NCBI GenBank assembly: GCA_010015655.1
Contig: ML976684.1
Span: 1,520 to 65,519, forward strand
Direction of reading: 5' to 3'
Source: Bimuria novae-zelandiae CBS 107.79
Taxonomy: Eukaryota > Ascomycota > Dothideomycetes > Pleosporales > Didymosphaeriaceae
Length of the DNA: 64,000 nt
Shown: positions 23,850-35,199 of the stretch, in pieces
Layout of the letters: every line of letters begins with the position of its first letter
Position numbering within the stretch: the first letter of the stretch is position 1
Translations under genes and position numbers: made by a program
The notes under the pieces: model-generated
Database searches by the model: none
Told to the model about the DNA's origin: nothing
The model's input: only the letters and a program-made list of their open reading frames with translations

Positions 23850-24881
23850 ATGGATCAGATTGCGGAGAAGCACAAGGCCCTCATCAGAGGTATGTCAAAG
23901 ATCTACGACACCCTAATCGCGATGCGCTACTTCTCTGCTAGCGACGTGATCCGGCCCCCAATCGACGCGCAATCCCTGCCCTTCTCCCAGCTGCAATTAT
24001 TAGGCTTCTCGTACGAAGTCCTAGATATAGTGCAGCAGCTCCCCACGCTCCGCAGCGAAGTCGTCTGGGGCTTCCAGGAGTACGGCGTGGAGCTCCTCCC
24101 GCGCTCAAAAACCGTGACGTACTTTTCGCATCCCGGCTGCGATCCGGACTTCCTCAACGACCTGCGATGGGGTGATTTCTATAAAGCCGATAATCCAGAG
24201 GACGTGAAGTGGTTGCCTGCGTGGATGCTGAAGCTAACAGAGTGTGGACAATTTAGCTATGGCACGAGCATGATTTACAACACCCGCGACTGTACGTGCG
24301 GCACCGTTGTTATGAACCCAAGCGCTGGACATGCTAACGAGAACCCAGACTCTATCATAGAATGGACCCAGATGGGCACAAAATATTGGGACGAGATGCC
24401 TAGTCGTCCCGCAGGGGAGGTCTTGTCAGAGATAGCGCAAAAGTTGGAAACTTTGGAGTGGGTGCCATACTACGATCCGGACGATGACGAGCCTCTCTTC
24501 CAGCGAAAGCTTATCGAAAATCCCATAGTCTTCCAGAACATCTGGCCCGGAGGCATCCGCGTGCCGGAGGAGATTGCCGCTGCGATTGAATACTTGCAGC
24601 GTGAAAATGAAGGTGCCGATGGGCTTCGACAGAGCATTAATCGTTGGAGAGTATTGCAGATACACTATGTCGATAGCGGATGGGGTACAGATACCTGGGA
24701 TGCGGACGCCTTCTGGGATAAAAGAGTTGCGTGGATTCGCGAATTACACGCTCTAGAACGTCAGCGGCCGCGTGGGGCGTGGTCGGATAACCAAGAGTAC
24801 CTCGAGCATCCCATGCTGCCAGACTGGAAGAACAGATACTTCGATTTCTTCAAGCAAAGAGCGGGAGACAGAGCCGTCTAG
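23850..24881 (+). CDS. Protein of unknown function, 343 aa, single exon
   Basis: An uninterrupted frame starts at an ATG after an AT-rich leader and ends in TAG. The protein is soluble-looking, without signal peptide or membrane helix, acidic and rich in Trp and aromatic residues (for example W-G-D-F-Y-K and W-D-A-D-A-F-W-D). A Cys pair D-C-T-C-G lies near residue 150. Codon use is consistent throughout and antisense frames are shorter. No domain was recognised with certainty; it looks like one of the lineage-specific intracellular proteins common in Pleosporales. Its 3' end lies 75 bp from the convergent end of the LysM pseudogene. Confidence 0.75.
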   Translation: MDQIAEKHKALIRGMSKIYDTLIAMRYFSASDVIRPPIDAQSLPFSQLQLLGFSYEVLDIVQQLPTLRSEVVWGFQEYGVELLPRSKTVTYFSHPGCDPDFLNDLRWGDFYKADNPEDVKWLPAWMLKLTECGQFSYGTSMIYNTRDCTCGTVVMNPSAGHANENPDSIIEWTQMGTKYWDEMPSRPAGEVLSEIAQKLETLEWVPYYDPDDDEPLFQRKLIENPIVFQNIWPGGIRVPEEIAAAIEYLQRENEGADGLRQSINRWRVLQIHYVDSGWGTDTWDADAFWDKRVAWIRELHALERQRPRGAWSDNQEYLEHPMLPDWKNRYFDFFKQRAGDRAV

Positions 24882-26721
24882 AGAACAATGATTTTGCACG
24901 AACGAACAAGCTACTGACCCTGCAATCACTAACAGTCCCTTTTTAAACGGCCTTCCCTATGCCTTCACGCAATAGGCGTAGTCCGGCCACAAGTTACTAC
25001 AATCCGCATCTAGCACTGTATTCCACGCTCTCAATTGCTCGAACGTAATCCCAAACTTAGTGTATATAAGGTAACAGTAGTCCCCAGCGACCGCTGTATA
25101 CCATTGATAACATGCCTTGGATGCTTCAGACTGCGTTGGCGCCGGAGGTGCGGCTGTCACCCTGGCTGTCGTACTGGAGGACAGCTTGACCGACGAAGGC
25201 GACTTAACGGATGTGGACGACGGAGGCTTAGTCGAGATTGCCGAGGAGACTAATGTCGACGATAACGTTATCTGTGGCGGCGAACAATGTCAAATAGCAG
25301 TCGCAGCTTTGGCCAAGCACACTTACCGGAGTCAAAGTCGAGCCACGAACGGTAGCTACGCAGTAGGACGCATTGGCCCACAGATTTAAGCAATCAGCGT
25401 CCAATTGCGGGTTCATGGTGCGTAGTACATCGAACGTGATGGAGAAGTTCATTGCTATCATCTGGCAGTAATCTCCAGAAACAACGTCGTAGTAGTGTCC
25501 GCAATTTTTTATCGTCCCGGGTGGGGTTTCCTTCGCTGGAAGTGCTGTCGTGGTGTACACCGGCTTGCCTCCCGAGGCCCCTGGGACTAGTTCTGCGACA
25601 TATCATCCTCCAGGTGGACCGATACAGATGTAGTCGCCCGGCAAGACCTACAAGACCAAGAACCGCATTAGCAAAACCCAGTCTCATTCGCGCTCGCATT
25701 GGAACAGTCAATACTTACCCGCTCGTAGATACCAGCAGAGTTCCATCGCATGAACTGAGTGAATGAAATGTTCGGAAACGGACCGTCGGGTGCAATAAGC
25801 TGGAACGGCTCAATTCCCCCCGTCGTACCATTGCATGGCGACTTGACACGGCGATGGCAAACACAATGTTCCGTTCTGTACCCGTCCACAATTACCTACA
25901 AGCCTCTTGTTCAAGTCTCGGAGCGTTGTAGTAGCGACATTGTACTGCGCCGACAAGGCACTACAATTCACAGGCGTTGCTGACTGGAATTGGACTGTAC
26001 GATCGCAACGACTTGGGCCGTCCCACTGAAACGGCTGATCAGCTGGTGGCGGGCCTGTATGGTCTAGTGCCGGGTGGACGTAAAGGTTGTCCTTGATGTT
26101 ACAGTTCTTCTTGATGTTGTCCCATGCTTGGCTCTTCACCTTATTCCAAGTCTCACCACAGCGCGACATGAAGCCAAGTTTGAGCCGCTGCAGGAAACAG
26201 GATGATCATTGGATCTCGAGAGGATACTCGTCATACTCCAGGCCTTGGCCGACCGCCTCGTTGGGATTCAATTTGCCGATAGCGGGACCCGGACCATGAT
26301 ATCTGTAATCGAGCGCTTGCTTAATACCAGAGTCGAAGGTTGGCTTCGGATATGAGACTGTGTTGTACGGCATGATTATCGTTCCGTTCTCGGGGTCGAT
26401 CGCGTTTGTCCCGTTCACTGGATCGTTTCTCCAATCTGGATACCACTTGTCTGTGTTAGTGGGCCAGGTGACCTTTGACAGCTTATCGGTAAACCACTTC
26501 CTCTGACCCAGCAGGCACCACGACGACCCACTTGACAAACATGTCAGGTTGTATTTGTACTGGTAGAAGTCGATAATTTGTTCTCCATTGAAGGGGGCAC
26601 TACCGAGCTCAAAGGTATAGCTGCTGCAGCTGGACATGACTTTCTGCTTCAAGGAAGCCAGAGAGGCTCGACATTTGTCCGTACAGAGCCTACGAGAATA
26701 TTTGTATCAGCTATTGCGCTC

Positions 26722-26914
26722 TGTCACGGTTTATGGCCCTTACCTTACAAGATAGTTGCTCTTACCTTGGCATGGTTGCGACTTACCTTCCACCTATCCA
26801 GGACTAGTGTTGTTTGTGCCTGCGCACCTATATCTTCTATAGTTCCTAGATAGTACAACCTTAGTTTAATCCTTTAATTTCCTTGCGTACTGTCTAGCTC
26901 TGCTCACCGCGATA
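26722..26914 (+). repeat. 5' LTR of copia-1
   Basis: This 193-bp LTR begins TGTCACGG and ends GCGATA, where the partner has GCGACA. It differs from the 3' LTR at nine positions, all transitions, mostly C to T before A on one strand or the other. It is the more mutated copy. Confidence 0.94.
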
Positions 26915-29900
26915 GTTATAAGCCTAGCTTGCACCTAGGATTATTCTTACCTACTATTATAACGTTACTCTACTTACGAGTCGCACGTCGCTGTACCGCG
27001 TTCTCCACGACGCACCTGTTCACTTGCGCATCCCTATAGCGCACATACTAGGATCTCTGCCTAGATCTATTAAATACTGTCGACTATAGCCTCTGCAATA
27101 GCTACTAAGTTCGACCCCGCTATAACGCGAGTTACTATTATCCTAAACACACTAGATAACTAGTTTACCTAGTTATTTATTTGCTAAGACGTCGCTAATC
27201 GACATAGCCTCTAGCAATATATTAACCCTAATATAGTAAAGAAGACTCTCCCTAAGCTATAAAAGCCTCTTAAGCCTTAACTTACTAATTATAAGCTTAA
27301 AGCTACTAGACTCTCTTACTTATCCGCTAATAATTAAGATTCCTATTAATAGGAATATAATTAATAGGAACGCCGCTATACTAAGTATCGCACTTAAGTA
27401 AAGGCACTAGCTAATTTAAACACGAATATTAGTAAAATAATTACTATACGTTACATACACCTAATTAAGGATTACGATACCCTATACAACTAACTAGTTA
27501 TACTTAAGAAGTTCTTTTACCTTATAAACGCGACACGTCGCCGTAAGCTTACTAATAAGTATAACGCTCTTAAGACTACGCCACGAGCTATAAAGAAGAT
27601 TAAGTAATAGCTATTAAACTAGGTATATATTATAGCTTAGGGCAAGGCTGTTAGCTTGCCTAAGACTAATAGTAATTAACTATAGGAGGACTTCCTTATT
27701 ACCTATAAGGTAATTAATTAAGAATACGCCACTTCCTGCCTGCGCGAGATCTTTAAGTATAAAGCGCGAGGCACTACTACCAAGATAGCATCTCTAGAGA
27801 CGTACGTCGCCGAGATAACTATATATCTACGACGCACTAAGCCACACTTAACAGGCCTAGTAATAGCCGCTACTAAGCTTAGAGTCGTAAAGCAAGTTAA
27901 TCTACAGCCTATAAAAGGTAATCGCGGTAGCAGCCGTGACTAAGACAAGCTACTTAGAAACTATGTTTATAGAAAGAAGTATTAGTACACTAACTACTGT
28001 ATTCTTAACCCACGCTACCTATAACGTCCGAAGGACTATTAGCCTATAACTAAGGCTATACGCAAGGTTAAGGAAGCATAAAAAGACTTTAAGATTAATA
28101 TACGTATTAAGACTACTCTTAGGAAGTAGGCAGCCTAATAACTTTAAAATACTAGATTACTATAAGTTAATAATAGTAATCCTCCTGCTAAGAATAGTAA
28201 CACGTTTATAGTAATTACTGGCCTATTACACATTAGTATCGATTAAGCCAATTCTCTCGAGCCTAAATCTCTTGAATCTCTTAAAGAACAATCGAACAAT
28301 AATTTAAAAATAATTATATTAGACAATAACGCTGAGCCTAACAGAGAGCTTATAGTGATAGTTAGAGACAACGCTAATAAGGCTAAGCTCCTTAACTAAT
28401 AGATCGTTAATCTAGGGTTAAACACCTACGTTATTAATACAGAGTCATGGCATGGCTAGAAGAGGATAAACAACAATCTATAACGTTGCTATATTCACGC
28501 TAGTAATAGCTAAATCTTAATTATAGCTTAGGGCACGATAGAACTCGTCGCTTAAACACTATATAGGATATAAACGCTAGAGTTAACGCATGTCGTATAT
28601 GTTAAAGGCTTTCTTATAAGCTTGTTAGGACTTGCTCGCTGCCGTATAGAGTCTATCTATTTTAACTCTAGCTATAATGTCCTATACATGCGCTAACCAT
28701 TAAACGTTATTACTTAACTTAAGTATAATAGAGGCCACTGGCTAATAGATGCTAAACTGTTACATTAACCGCCGCTATCGCTTCTACGCTTACTATTAAG
28801 TACGTTTAGGGTATTATACTGCCCGTCGTACGCGCTAAAGCCTACTAATATTATTAATTAGCGTGCTGCTTATTATATCTAGGCCTATCTAGGCTAGAAA
28901 GTAGTTAACTATCTTAAATTAAACGTTAAAGGTGTTTAATTGACTGGAGAACACATAGACTGTTAATGTAAAATATATATTAAGACTTAAATAACTTATA
29001 TTATTTTAAGGCGCCTAGCCGAGAGCCGCGCACAAAAACTGTTCTATTAAATCGCGATAGACCTTATCTACATTATCCCTGTGGGAGAGGAATGTATTAA
29101 CGGCAGCAAGTACGCCCTGCACTCTATAGATAAGTACTTAAAGTGGCATAAAATCGCCATAGTTAAGCGAAAAGACAAGATAACCCTTATACGTTAGTTT
29201 ATGTCCTTAATCCGCAGGATCTAGCGTGTATATAATACTAACGTAGTCGCTATTTAGTGCGATAATGAGAGAGGATTTAGAAATAACCTTATTAACATAA
29301 TAGAAAAGCTAGGTATGCTGTATAAGCTAGCACCTACTAGAACAAAGGAACTAAATAGACTCATCGAACGTGCTAGCGGAGTACTTACATAGCGAGCTCG
29401 CGCTATGCGCATACACGCCAAACTGCCAAAGAACCTGTCACATAAGATATATCGCACTGCCGCGTATATCCTCAACCGCACGCCCATAGAAGCACTAGGC
29501 TAGAAGACGCCGTACGAGGTCGTATAGGGACAAAAGCCACTCGTTGCTTATATAAGGCCTATTAGCTGTCGCGCCTACGTCTATAATTGCGATTTAAAAG
29601 CTACTAATAAGCTTAAATCGCGCACTCTTATTAGCTACCTTATTAACTACTAAGGTACTAATATCTTCCGCATATAGCTACCTATAAAGGATACTATTAT
29701 TGTCACACGCGATATTATATTTGAGCCTATACTCTTCTTTAATAGGATAGATAGGTATCCGTCAGAATTAGTGCTTGAGGAAATGATTAAACTACTTAAA
29801 TACTTAGAGAAACATTAACATAATATTAATATTAAAAATTTGTTAACTGCTTGTTAACGTCGCCGCCTAGTAGAAACACCTACGACCTTAGCTTTAGGAG

Positions 29901-31983
29901 CTGCAGGCTCCTAGGTGGGGGGTAAATAGACTAATAACGTATTTAAATTAACATAGCAATAGCTGCCTACCCCTAGACCTATAATGTCTACTGCTATAAG
30001 CAATTAGACTCCTAAGAGTAATAAAGTACCTAAGGGCTATTGCTAACGCGGCGAGAGAGCTCTATAAGATGTTAATCTAGATCTAAATAATATAAGTCTT
30101 ATCCTTACTAGTAAACGCAATCGAAAGCAGAAAGATCTTAATAATTTTATAATTTATACATACACTATAGCGCTAGGAGCTATACCTCTTGTTAACTATC
30201 TCCGTGCATTCTCGACCGAGATTCGCACTATACCTACTATAGATAAGATACTAAGAATCTATTAGTCTTAGCTACCACCTTTACCTAAGGCAGTAAAGCA
30301 GCTTAATATACACATATTTAGTAATTAATTCTAACGCGCTATAGAGGTTAAATAGTAGGCTCTACGCGCTAAAGGAGTCTTTAAGAAGACTATAAAAATA
30401 AAGGCTACTATAGACGCTAAGGTGCTACTATTAATATGGGTATTCACGTACAAGATTAACAGAGATGGATACCTCTTACGGTTTAAGGCTTAACTTATTA
30501 TTCGAGGAGATCTTTAAGCTCTACTTAATAACACGTACGCTACTACACTCGCAATCTATAACTTTCGCGCTTTTATTATAATTACTAATTACTTTAATCT
30601 AGAGCTAAAGTAGTATAATATTCCTACTGCCTTCCTAAACGCTAAGATTAATTGGAAGCTATACGCTAAAACACCTAAGCTATTTCGCCATACTAAAGGC
30701 GAGATTATGCTGGTGCTCCGCGCCCTGTATGGCCTAAAGGAGTTATTACTACTATAGTATAATAAGCTACGCCGATAGCTTGTTAAGCTAGGTCTAAAGC
30801 TAGTTAAAGGCTTTCCTTACTTATACACGAGCCGCTAGCTTATCCTATTTATCTACGTTAACGACATTATTATAGCGTTTTATTAATTAAACGCCTATCT
30901 CTACAGGCCCTTTAAGAAGAATCTGGTGGACCTATACAACATTAAATCTATAGGAGACCTTACCTAGTTTCTTAAAATTTATATTGTCCGCGATCGAGCG
31001 TTGCACAAGACCTGGCTAGTCTAAGACGCCTTTATTAATAAGGTGTGCGCTTAATTTAGCATTAAGGCTATAGGCAAGGCTCTAGACATCCTACTTATAG
31101 AGAACTAGCTACTATAGTCTACTAAGGAGCCTAATATTGCTTAAATAAAGCTCTATTAATAACTAGTTAGCTTACTTGCATATATTGCTGTCTAGGGCAG
31201 ATCTAACGTCGCTTAAACGCACGTTGTGTTTGCTTGCTATCTTACTAACCTAGGATAGTCTTACGTCTTAAAGATACGCCAGACCTAGCGCTACCTGCTT
31301 AGCATAAAGGCTCTTATTCTTAAAGCCTTTGCCAGCACGCAAGACGTGGCTAAGTATCTCTCTAATAATCTAATATACCGCGATCCTCTCTTCTTTAGAT
31401 TATCTAACGCCTTATACGCTAATAAACCTAAAACTTGTTAAAGCTCTTAAGGTTACGCATTTAAGTTTAGTAGGCTAATAATTAACTAGAAGTTAATAGT
31501 GCAGCGTATAGTTATAAAATTAACTATAAAGTCTAAACTACTCTTGCTCTTACTTGCTACCTTATAAATAGAGGAGTAGATGCGTTTCTTTACTAGCATT
31601 AATCTTACGCTTAATTATACACCTACTATCTAGTGTAATAATTAGTAGACTATTAGTATTATTACTAAGCAACAAGACAAGCTCCATATAAAAGTTAAAC
31701 ATGTTAACATCCACTAGCTTTGGATTCGACAGGAAGTTGAAGCCTTTTGTATTAACGTCTAATAGGTCCCTACTAACTATATGCCTGCCAATAGACTTAC
31801 AAAGATTCTACCTAAGTAGAAGTTTACAGAGTTTGTCTGCTAACTTGGCCTTGTTAATATTACTAAGCGCCTAAAAGGACTGCGTTAGGTTAATAAGGAC
31901 AATCTTAACGCCCTCTATATATACTAATACTAATTAGCTGTCGTTGACTCACTGACCTTTAAGTCTACGCTAGCTAGGGGGTG

Positions 31984-32176
31984 TGTTACGGTTTATGGCC
32001 CTTACCTTACAAGATAGTTGCTCTTACCTTAGCATGGTTGCGACTTACCTTCCACCTATCCAGGACTAGTGTTGTTTGTGCCTGCGCACCTATATCTTCT
32101 GTAGTTCCTAGATAGTACAACCTCAGTTCAATCCTTCAATTTCCCTGCGTACTGTCCAGCTCTGCTCACCGCGACA
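31984..32176 (+). repeat. 3' LTR of copia-1
   Basis: This 193-bp LTR begins TGTTACGG and ends ACCGCGACA, followed by the duplicated CGCTC. A G-rich tract (GCTAGGGGGTGTGT) precedes it, consistent with a polypurine tract. Confidence 0.94.
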
Positions 32177-32419
32177 CGCTCTCTGGTGCCATTCGCATAT
32201 CTGAACTTACGCCGTAAGATTCGTTGCGTTCCACCCTACCAAATCAGTTTGGCGAAACAGTAATGGGAACGATGTGTCGCAATCAAGTGTTGTGTTAAAG
32301 CTGTCTAGGCATGCTTGCGGGGTCTCGTAAGGAAGCACAATGCTTTGTCGTTGGTTGAAAATTGTTGTCATAGCTTGGACTGTTCCCAGTATCAGACAAG
32401 AGATGCTCAGGAGCAACAT

Positions 32420-33426
32420 CGTCTCAAACAGCAGTCAGTCTATTGGAAGTAAAAATGGGACAAGGACTGGCCGAGGATCACTTGGTGTAGGTTGACAACG
32501 TTAAAGAGGGTTTGAGACGGAGAATCGCCCCGCGCCTGCGAACATGGACGGGCTCTATAGACCCTTGGTGCGCTGCATGCTTCAAACCGTGCTCAACGTC
32601 CATCTTACTGCCCTCTTTAACGCGCCACCCCCTTAGCAAGACTACCTTAGCACTCATGCCGGCGCAAAAGACCTCACCTATTACGGTTCGTCAAGTACGT
32701 TAAGTATATAAAAATTACTAACTTATCTATGAACGTTATTAAAATTATAAGTAAAAGGAATATAATCATAAAGAAGACTAACTATAATACGAAGCCTATA
32801 AAGCTTAAGGTCAAGAAAAAAAATTAAGCTTCTAATACTACACCTTGAAATTAGCCCCCGTAAGGCGGGAGCTGCGCAATCACATGACCGTTAAGGAAGG
32901 CACCCTCCAGAAAGAGCAACCGCATCCAGAAAGTTGCTGAAGCTAGCCGCAGAGAGTATTCGCAGACCCCAGAGGCGGCGTAAAACATGAAACCAACATG
33001 TTTCGTCTAAACAGGCGAACGGTTCCTTCGAAGCCTTGTGCATCCTTTTAAGACCCGGGGTATGTGGGATAATGGCCGGGTCCGTGTGGCCCGACGTTGC
33101 ACACAAATGAGCAACTAAATCTAGAGGCATAATGGAAATGGCAGACATTCGGAAACGTCGATGTAGCGATGAGATAAGACGAGGATTACTATCAGACACT
33201 GGGTCAGAATCCCCTGCAATATACATTGTTCGCCGACTCCAACTTTACTTAATGGTTAGTATTGCGAAAGCAGACCGAAGAATAGATTGGGAAATAGAAA
33301 ACCAGACCCGTTGTACAGTAAGGATTGGTCCTCGTAACATCGTCTCCTCGTAATCATTACCAACCAAAAAAGTATTAACCTGAATGAATATGCGTATCCA
33401 ACGCAAGAAGAAAAAGGAAAAAAAGA
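32420..33426. other. Intergenic region upstream of the LysM pseudogene
   Basis: This is the former promoter side of the LysM gene and the downstream side of the 590-aa gene. The stretch 32700-32850 is strongly AT-rich with RIP-like TAA/TAG density and may be a small transposon fragment without recognisable ends. Short frames on both strands (63-111 codons) have no supporting features. Confidence 0.5.
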
Positions 33427-35199
33427 TCAGTATCGCACAACAGGCGGAAACGCGGCCTGATCCTGAGTCATCACGCCAGTCTTAATACCCTCTTTTTCGA
33501 ACTTCTGCATCCAATCGCCTTCGCCACCCTTCCTCTCCTTCTTGAGCACCCACGCGCTGAAGACTTTCTTCAACCTGGATTTCTGTTCCGGCTGATGCTT
33601 CGGCGCATTTGTGGCTGTTATCTGGACAGAGTTCGGATAAGCAAATTCGTTGGCGTTGAACGGGCGGTCAGCTTGTGGACCATCTGTGCTAATCTTGCGG
33701 GAGAAATTTGGCGCGTTAGGACGGCCGCCGACGCTCAGTCTTGACAAGTTGCTGCTGCGGCGCTGCAACGTAGGCTCGTTCACGCGCAATTGGAGCTGCT
33801 CGTCAAAATTATGAGCAGTCGTCATAGCTGAGACCATGTGGTCGAAGTCCATCGACCTGTGTTCTGGTACCAGCACGGTACTTTTTTGAGCAAACGCCTG
33901 TTGTGTGGGCGATTTGATGCGCGCGGGGACTGAACCGTGAGCATTTGCGTAGCGGGTTGCCATCGAATCCGAGTCGCTCCTCCGATGGTGTTGGCGTGCG
34001 ACCGCTGCATAGCTTTGCTGCTGGTGGTCTACTGCACGCATCATTGTGGCGATATGAGCGCCTTGTACCGGTGTCTTGCTCTTTGTCTTCGGCTGCTCTT
34101 TCGGTTTCTCGGGTTCCTTCCATGTGTCCAGGCTAGGTAGAGGGGGCAATTCGCGGTTCAAGTTGAGCTCGCTCTTCTTATCGTGCTCACCGGATTCTTT
34201 CCGTCCACCCGACGTGCCAGGCCTGCTGCTGTTGCGCGAGCTCGACATGCGATTCAGTCCCCAACTCCGCCAACCATGTGCTGAGCTACTTCGCTTTGGC
34301 TGACTCGAACTTTGGCTGTTCAGCGAGCTCTGTGACTGTGTGCGACTGAGAGCCCTTGACCCAGGGAAGATGTAGTCTCGGATACCCGATCTTATGCTTG
34401 CGGCCCGACTGGGAGGCCGCTCCGACGTCTGCGGGCGGGACAGCTCTGGTTGCGCAGCGATTTGTTGGCGTCGCTTCTCAAGTTCTTGACGCATCCATTC
34501 AGCAGCCTGAGCGTCAGCAGTGGCGGCGGGATTGTCCCCTTGACGCGATGTGCGCTTTGAGCTCCTATGCGTCACAGCAACCGAGGTCGGTGCCGTCGAA
34601 TAGCTGTACATATGGTTGTCGGTCGAGGCGGTCAGCGGCGTGCCAATGCTCAGAACGTCATCTGTGTCGGCGGTATCAGTACGAGCAATAGGCTGCCTGG
34701 AAGCATCAGCTGTAGTCGATTTCATAAGTCGTCTGATGTCGTCCTCTGTTTCAGTGTGCTCGGTGGTATTCTCCACCCGTCGTTTCCCTGTATTCGCTCG
34801 CATAGGCAGATCTGGGTAGCTCTTGGAGGCACATGGCAGCTTCTGCGAGTCATTTCGTCCATCGTGTGTGAGCTTGTGCCCAGCTGGCGCGCCAGTGGGC
34901 CTGTGAATCGTGACTGGCAATACCATTTCCGTCCTGTGCTCTCTCCGTCTGTGCGGTCCACGGAAGTCTAATTTGGGGTCGGCGTCCGGAATGTCGTGGT
35001 CCGAGGGCTTGAAGTTCTGCAAGATGAGGGCGCAAGCTGCGCGCAGCTCCTGCTCCGTCTTGGGATCGATGCGCCGGCGGCTGATAAAAGCCATATTCGC
35101 TGATGTAACACTGTCTTTTGAAACATGCCTCTTATGCGGGGTCTTGACCGAGGGGCTGGGCTCTGCCTGCTTGTCGTATTTCGAGGGCACCTTCTGCAT
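33427..35199 (-). CDS. Ser/Arg-rich, largely disordered protein of unknown function, 590 aa
   Basis: A single 1773-bp frame starts at an ATG at 35197-35199. The protein is rich in Ser, Arg, Gln and Pro, with low-complexity stretches such as S-R-T-Q-S-Q-S-S-L-N-S-Q-S-S-S near the middle, and a Glu/Arg helix (A-A-E-W-M-R-Q-E-L-E-K-R-R-Q-Q). The last 60 residues are more ordered and look conserved-type: K-V-F-S-A-W-V-L-K-K-E-R, then W-M-Q-K-F-E-K-E-G-I-K, ending P-P-V-V-R-Y. There is no signal peptide or membrane helix. Such architecture suggests a regulatory or scaffold protein with many potential phosphorylation sites, but no function is assigned. Several plus-strand frames over it are shadows. 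Confidence 0.8.
   Translation of the reverse strand: MQKVPSKYDKQAEPSPSVKTPHKRHVSKDSVTSANMAFISRRRIDPKTEQELRAACALILQNFKPSDHDIPDADPKLDFRGPHRRREHRTEMVLPVTIHRPTGAPAGHKLTHDGRNDSQKLPCASKSYPDLPMRANTGKRRVENTTEHTETEDDIRRLMKSTTADASRQPIARTDTADTDDVLSIGTPLTASTDNHMYSYSTAPTSVAVTHRSSKRTSRQGDNPAATADAQAAEWMRQELEKRRQQIAAQPELSRPQTSERPPSRAASIRSGIRDYIFPGSRALSRTQSQSSLNSQSSSQPKRSSSAHGWRSWGLNRMSSSRNSSRPGTSGGRKESGEHDKKSELNLNRELPPLPSLDTWKEPEKPKEQPKTKSKTPVQGAHIATMMRAVDHQQQSYAAVARQHHRRSDSDSMATRYANAHGSVPARIKSPTQQAFAQKSTVLVPEHRSMDFDHMVSAMTTAHNFDEQLQLRVNEPTLQRRSSNLSRLSVGGRPNAPNFSRKISTDGPQADRPFNANEFAYPNSVQITATNAPKHQPEQKSRLKKVFSAWVLKKERKGGEGDWMQKFEKEGIKTGVMTQDQAAFPPVVRY

Larger units (their letters stand above)
26722..32176 (+). 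mobile_element. Ty1/copia LTR retrotransposon copia-1 inside LysM intron 1
   Basis: It has 193-bp LTRs, a total of 5455 bp, and a perfect 5-bp duplication CGCTC at 26717-26721 and 32177-32181. Plus-strand order is gag-like (about 27000-28300), integrase (28400-29830; for example K-T-P-Y-E-V-V near 29500), reverse transcriptase (30410-31000; P-T-A-F-L-N-A-K-I near 30640, A-L-Y-G-L-K-E near 30725, Y-V-N-D-I-I-I near 30850) and RNase H (31200-31700). Integrase before RT is the Ty1/copia order. Stops are TAG/TAA throughout, so it is inactive. Transcription would be antisense to the host LysM gene. Confidence 0.94.
24957..32419 (-). pseudogene. Secreted multi-LysM protein gene, split by a copia element and carrying further lesions
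   Basis: Four exons fit: 32211-32419 (signal peptide), 25698-26689, 25327-25647 and 24957-25271. Intron 1 runs 26690-32210 and has a copia element inserted in it; without the element and one target duplication it is 61 bp, with donor GTAAGT and acceptor TCGTAG. Intron 2 (50 bp) has a GC donor. Intron 3 (55 bp) has GTAAGT/CACAG. LysM units are visible at about 26000-25900, 25830-25610 (degenerate), 25510-25370 and 25110-24960, with repeated G-D-Y-C and L-D-A-D-C patterns and a Ser/Thr linker before the last. LysM proteins bind chitin and related glycans, and many fungal ones act outside the cell. Lesions: TGA at 26206-26208, TGA at 25603-25605, and one extra base in the six-base homopolymer at 25816-25821. 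Discounting only the extra base, the exons total 1836 nt in frame. It is probably non-functional. Confidence 0.85.

Noticed and set aside
26160..26235. A 49-bp intron (GTATGA...CTGCAG) to remove the TGA at 26206 in the LysM gene
   Set aside because: The donor is in phase 2 but the following exon needs phase 0, so splicing would break the frame; the codons on both sides of the TGA are already in the same frame.
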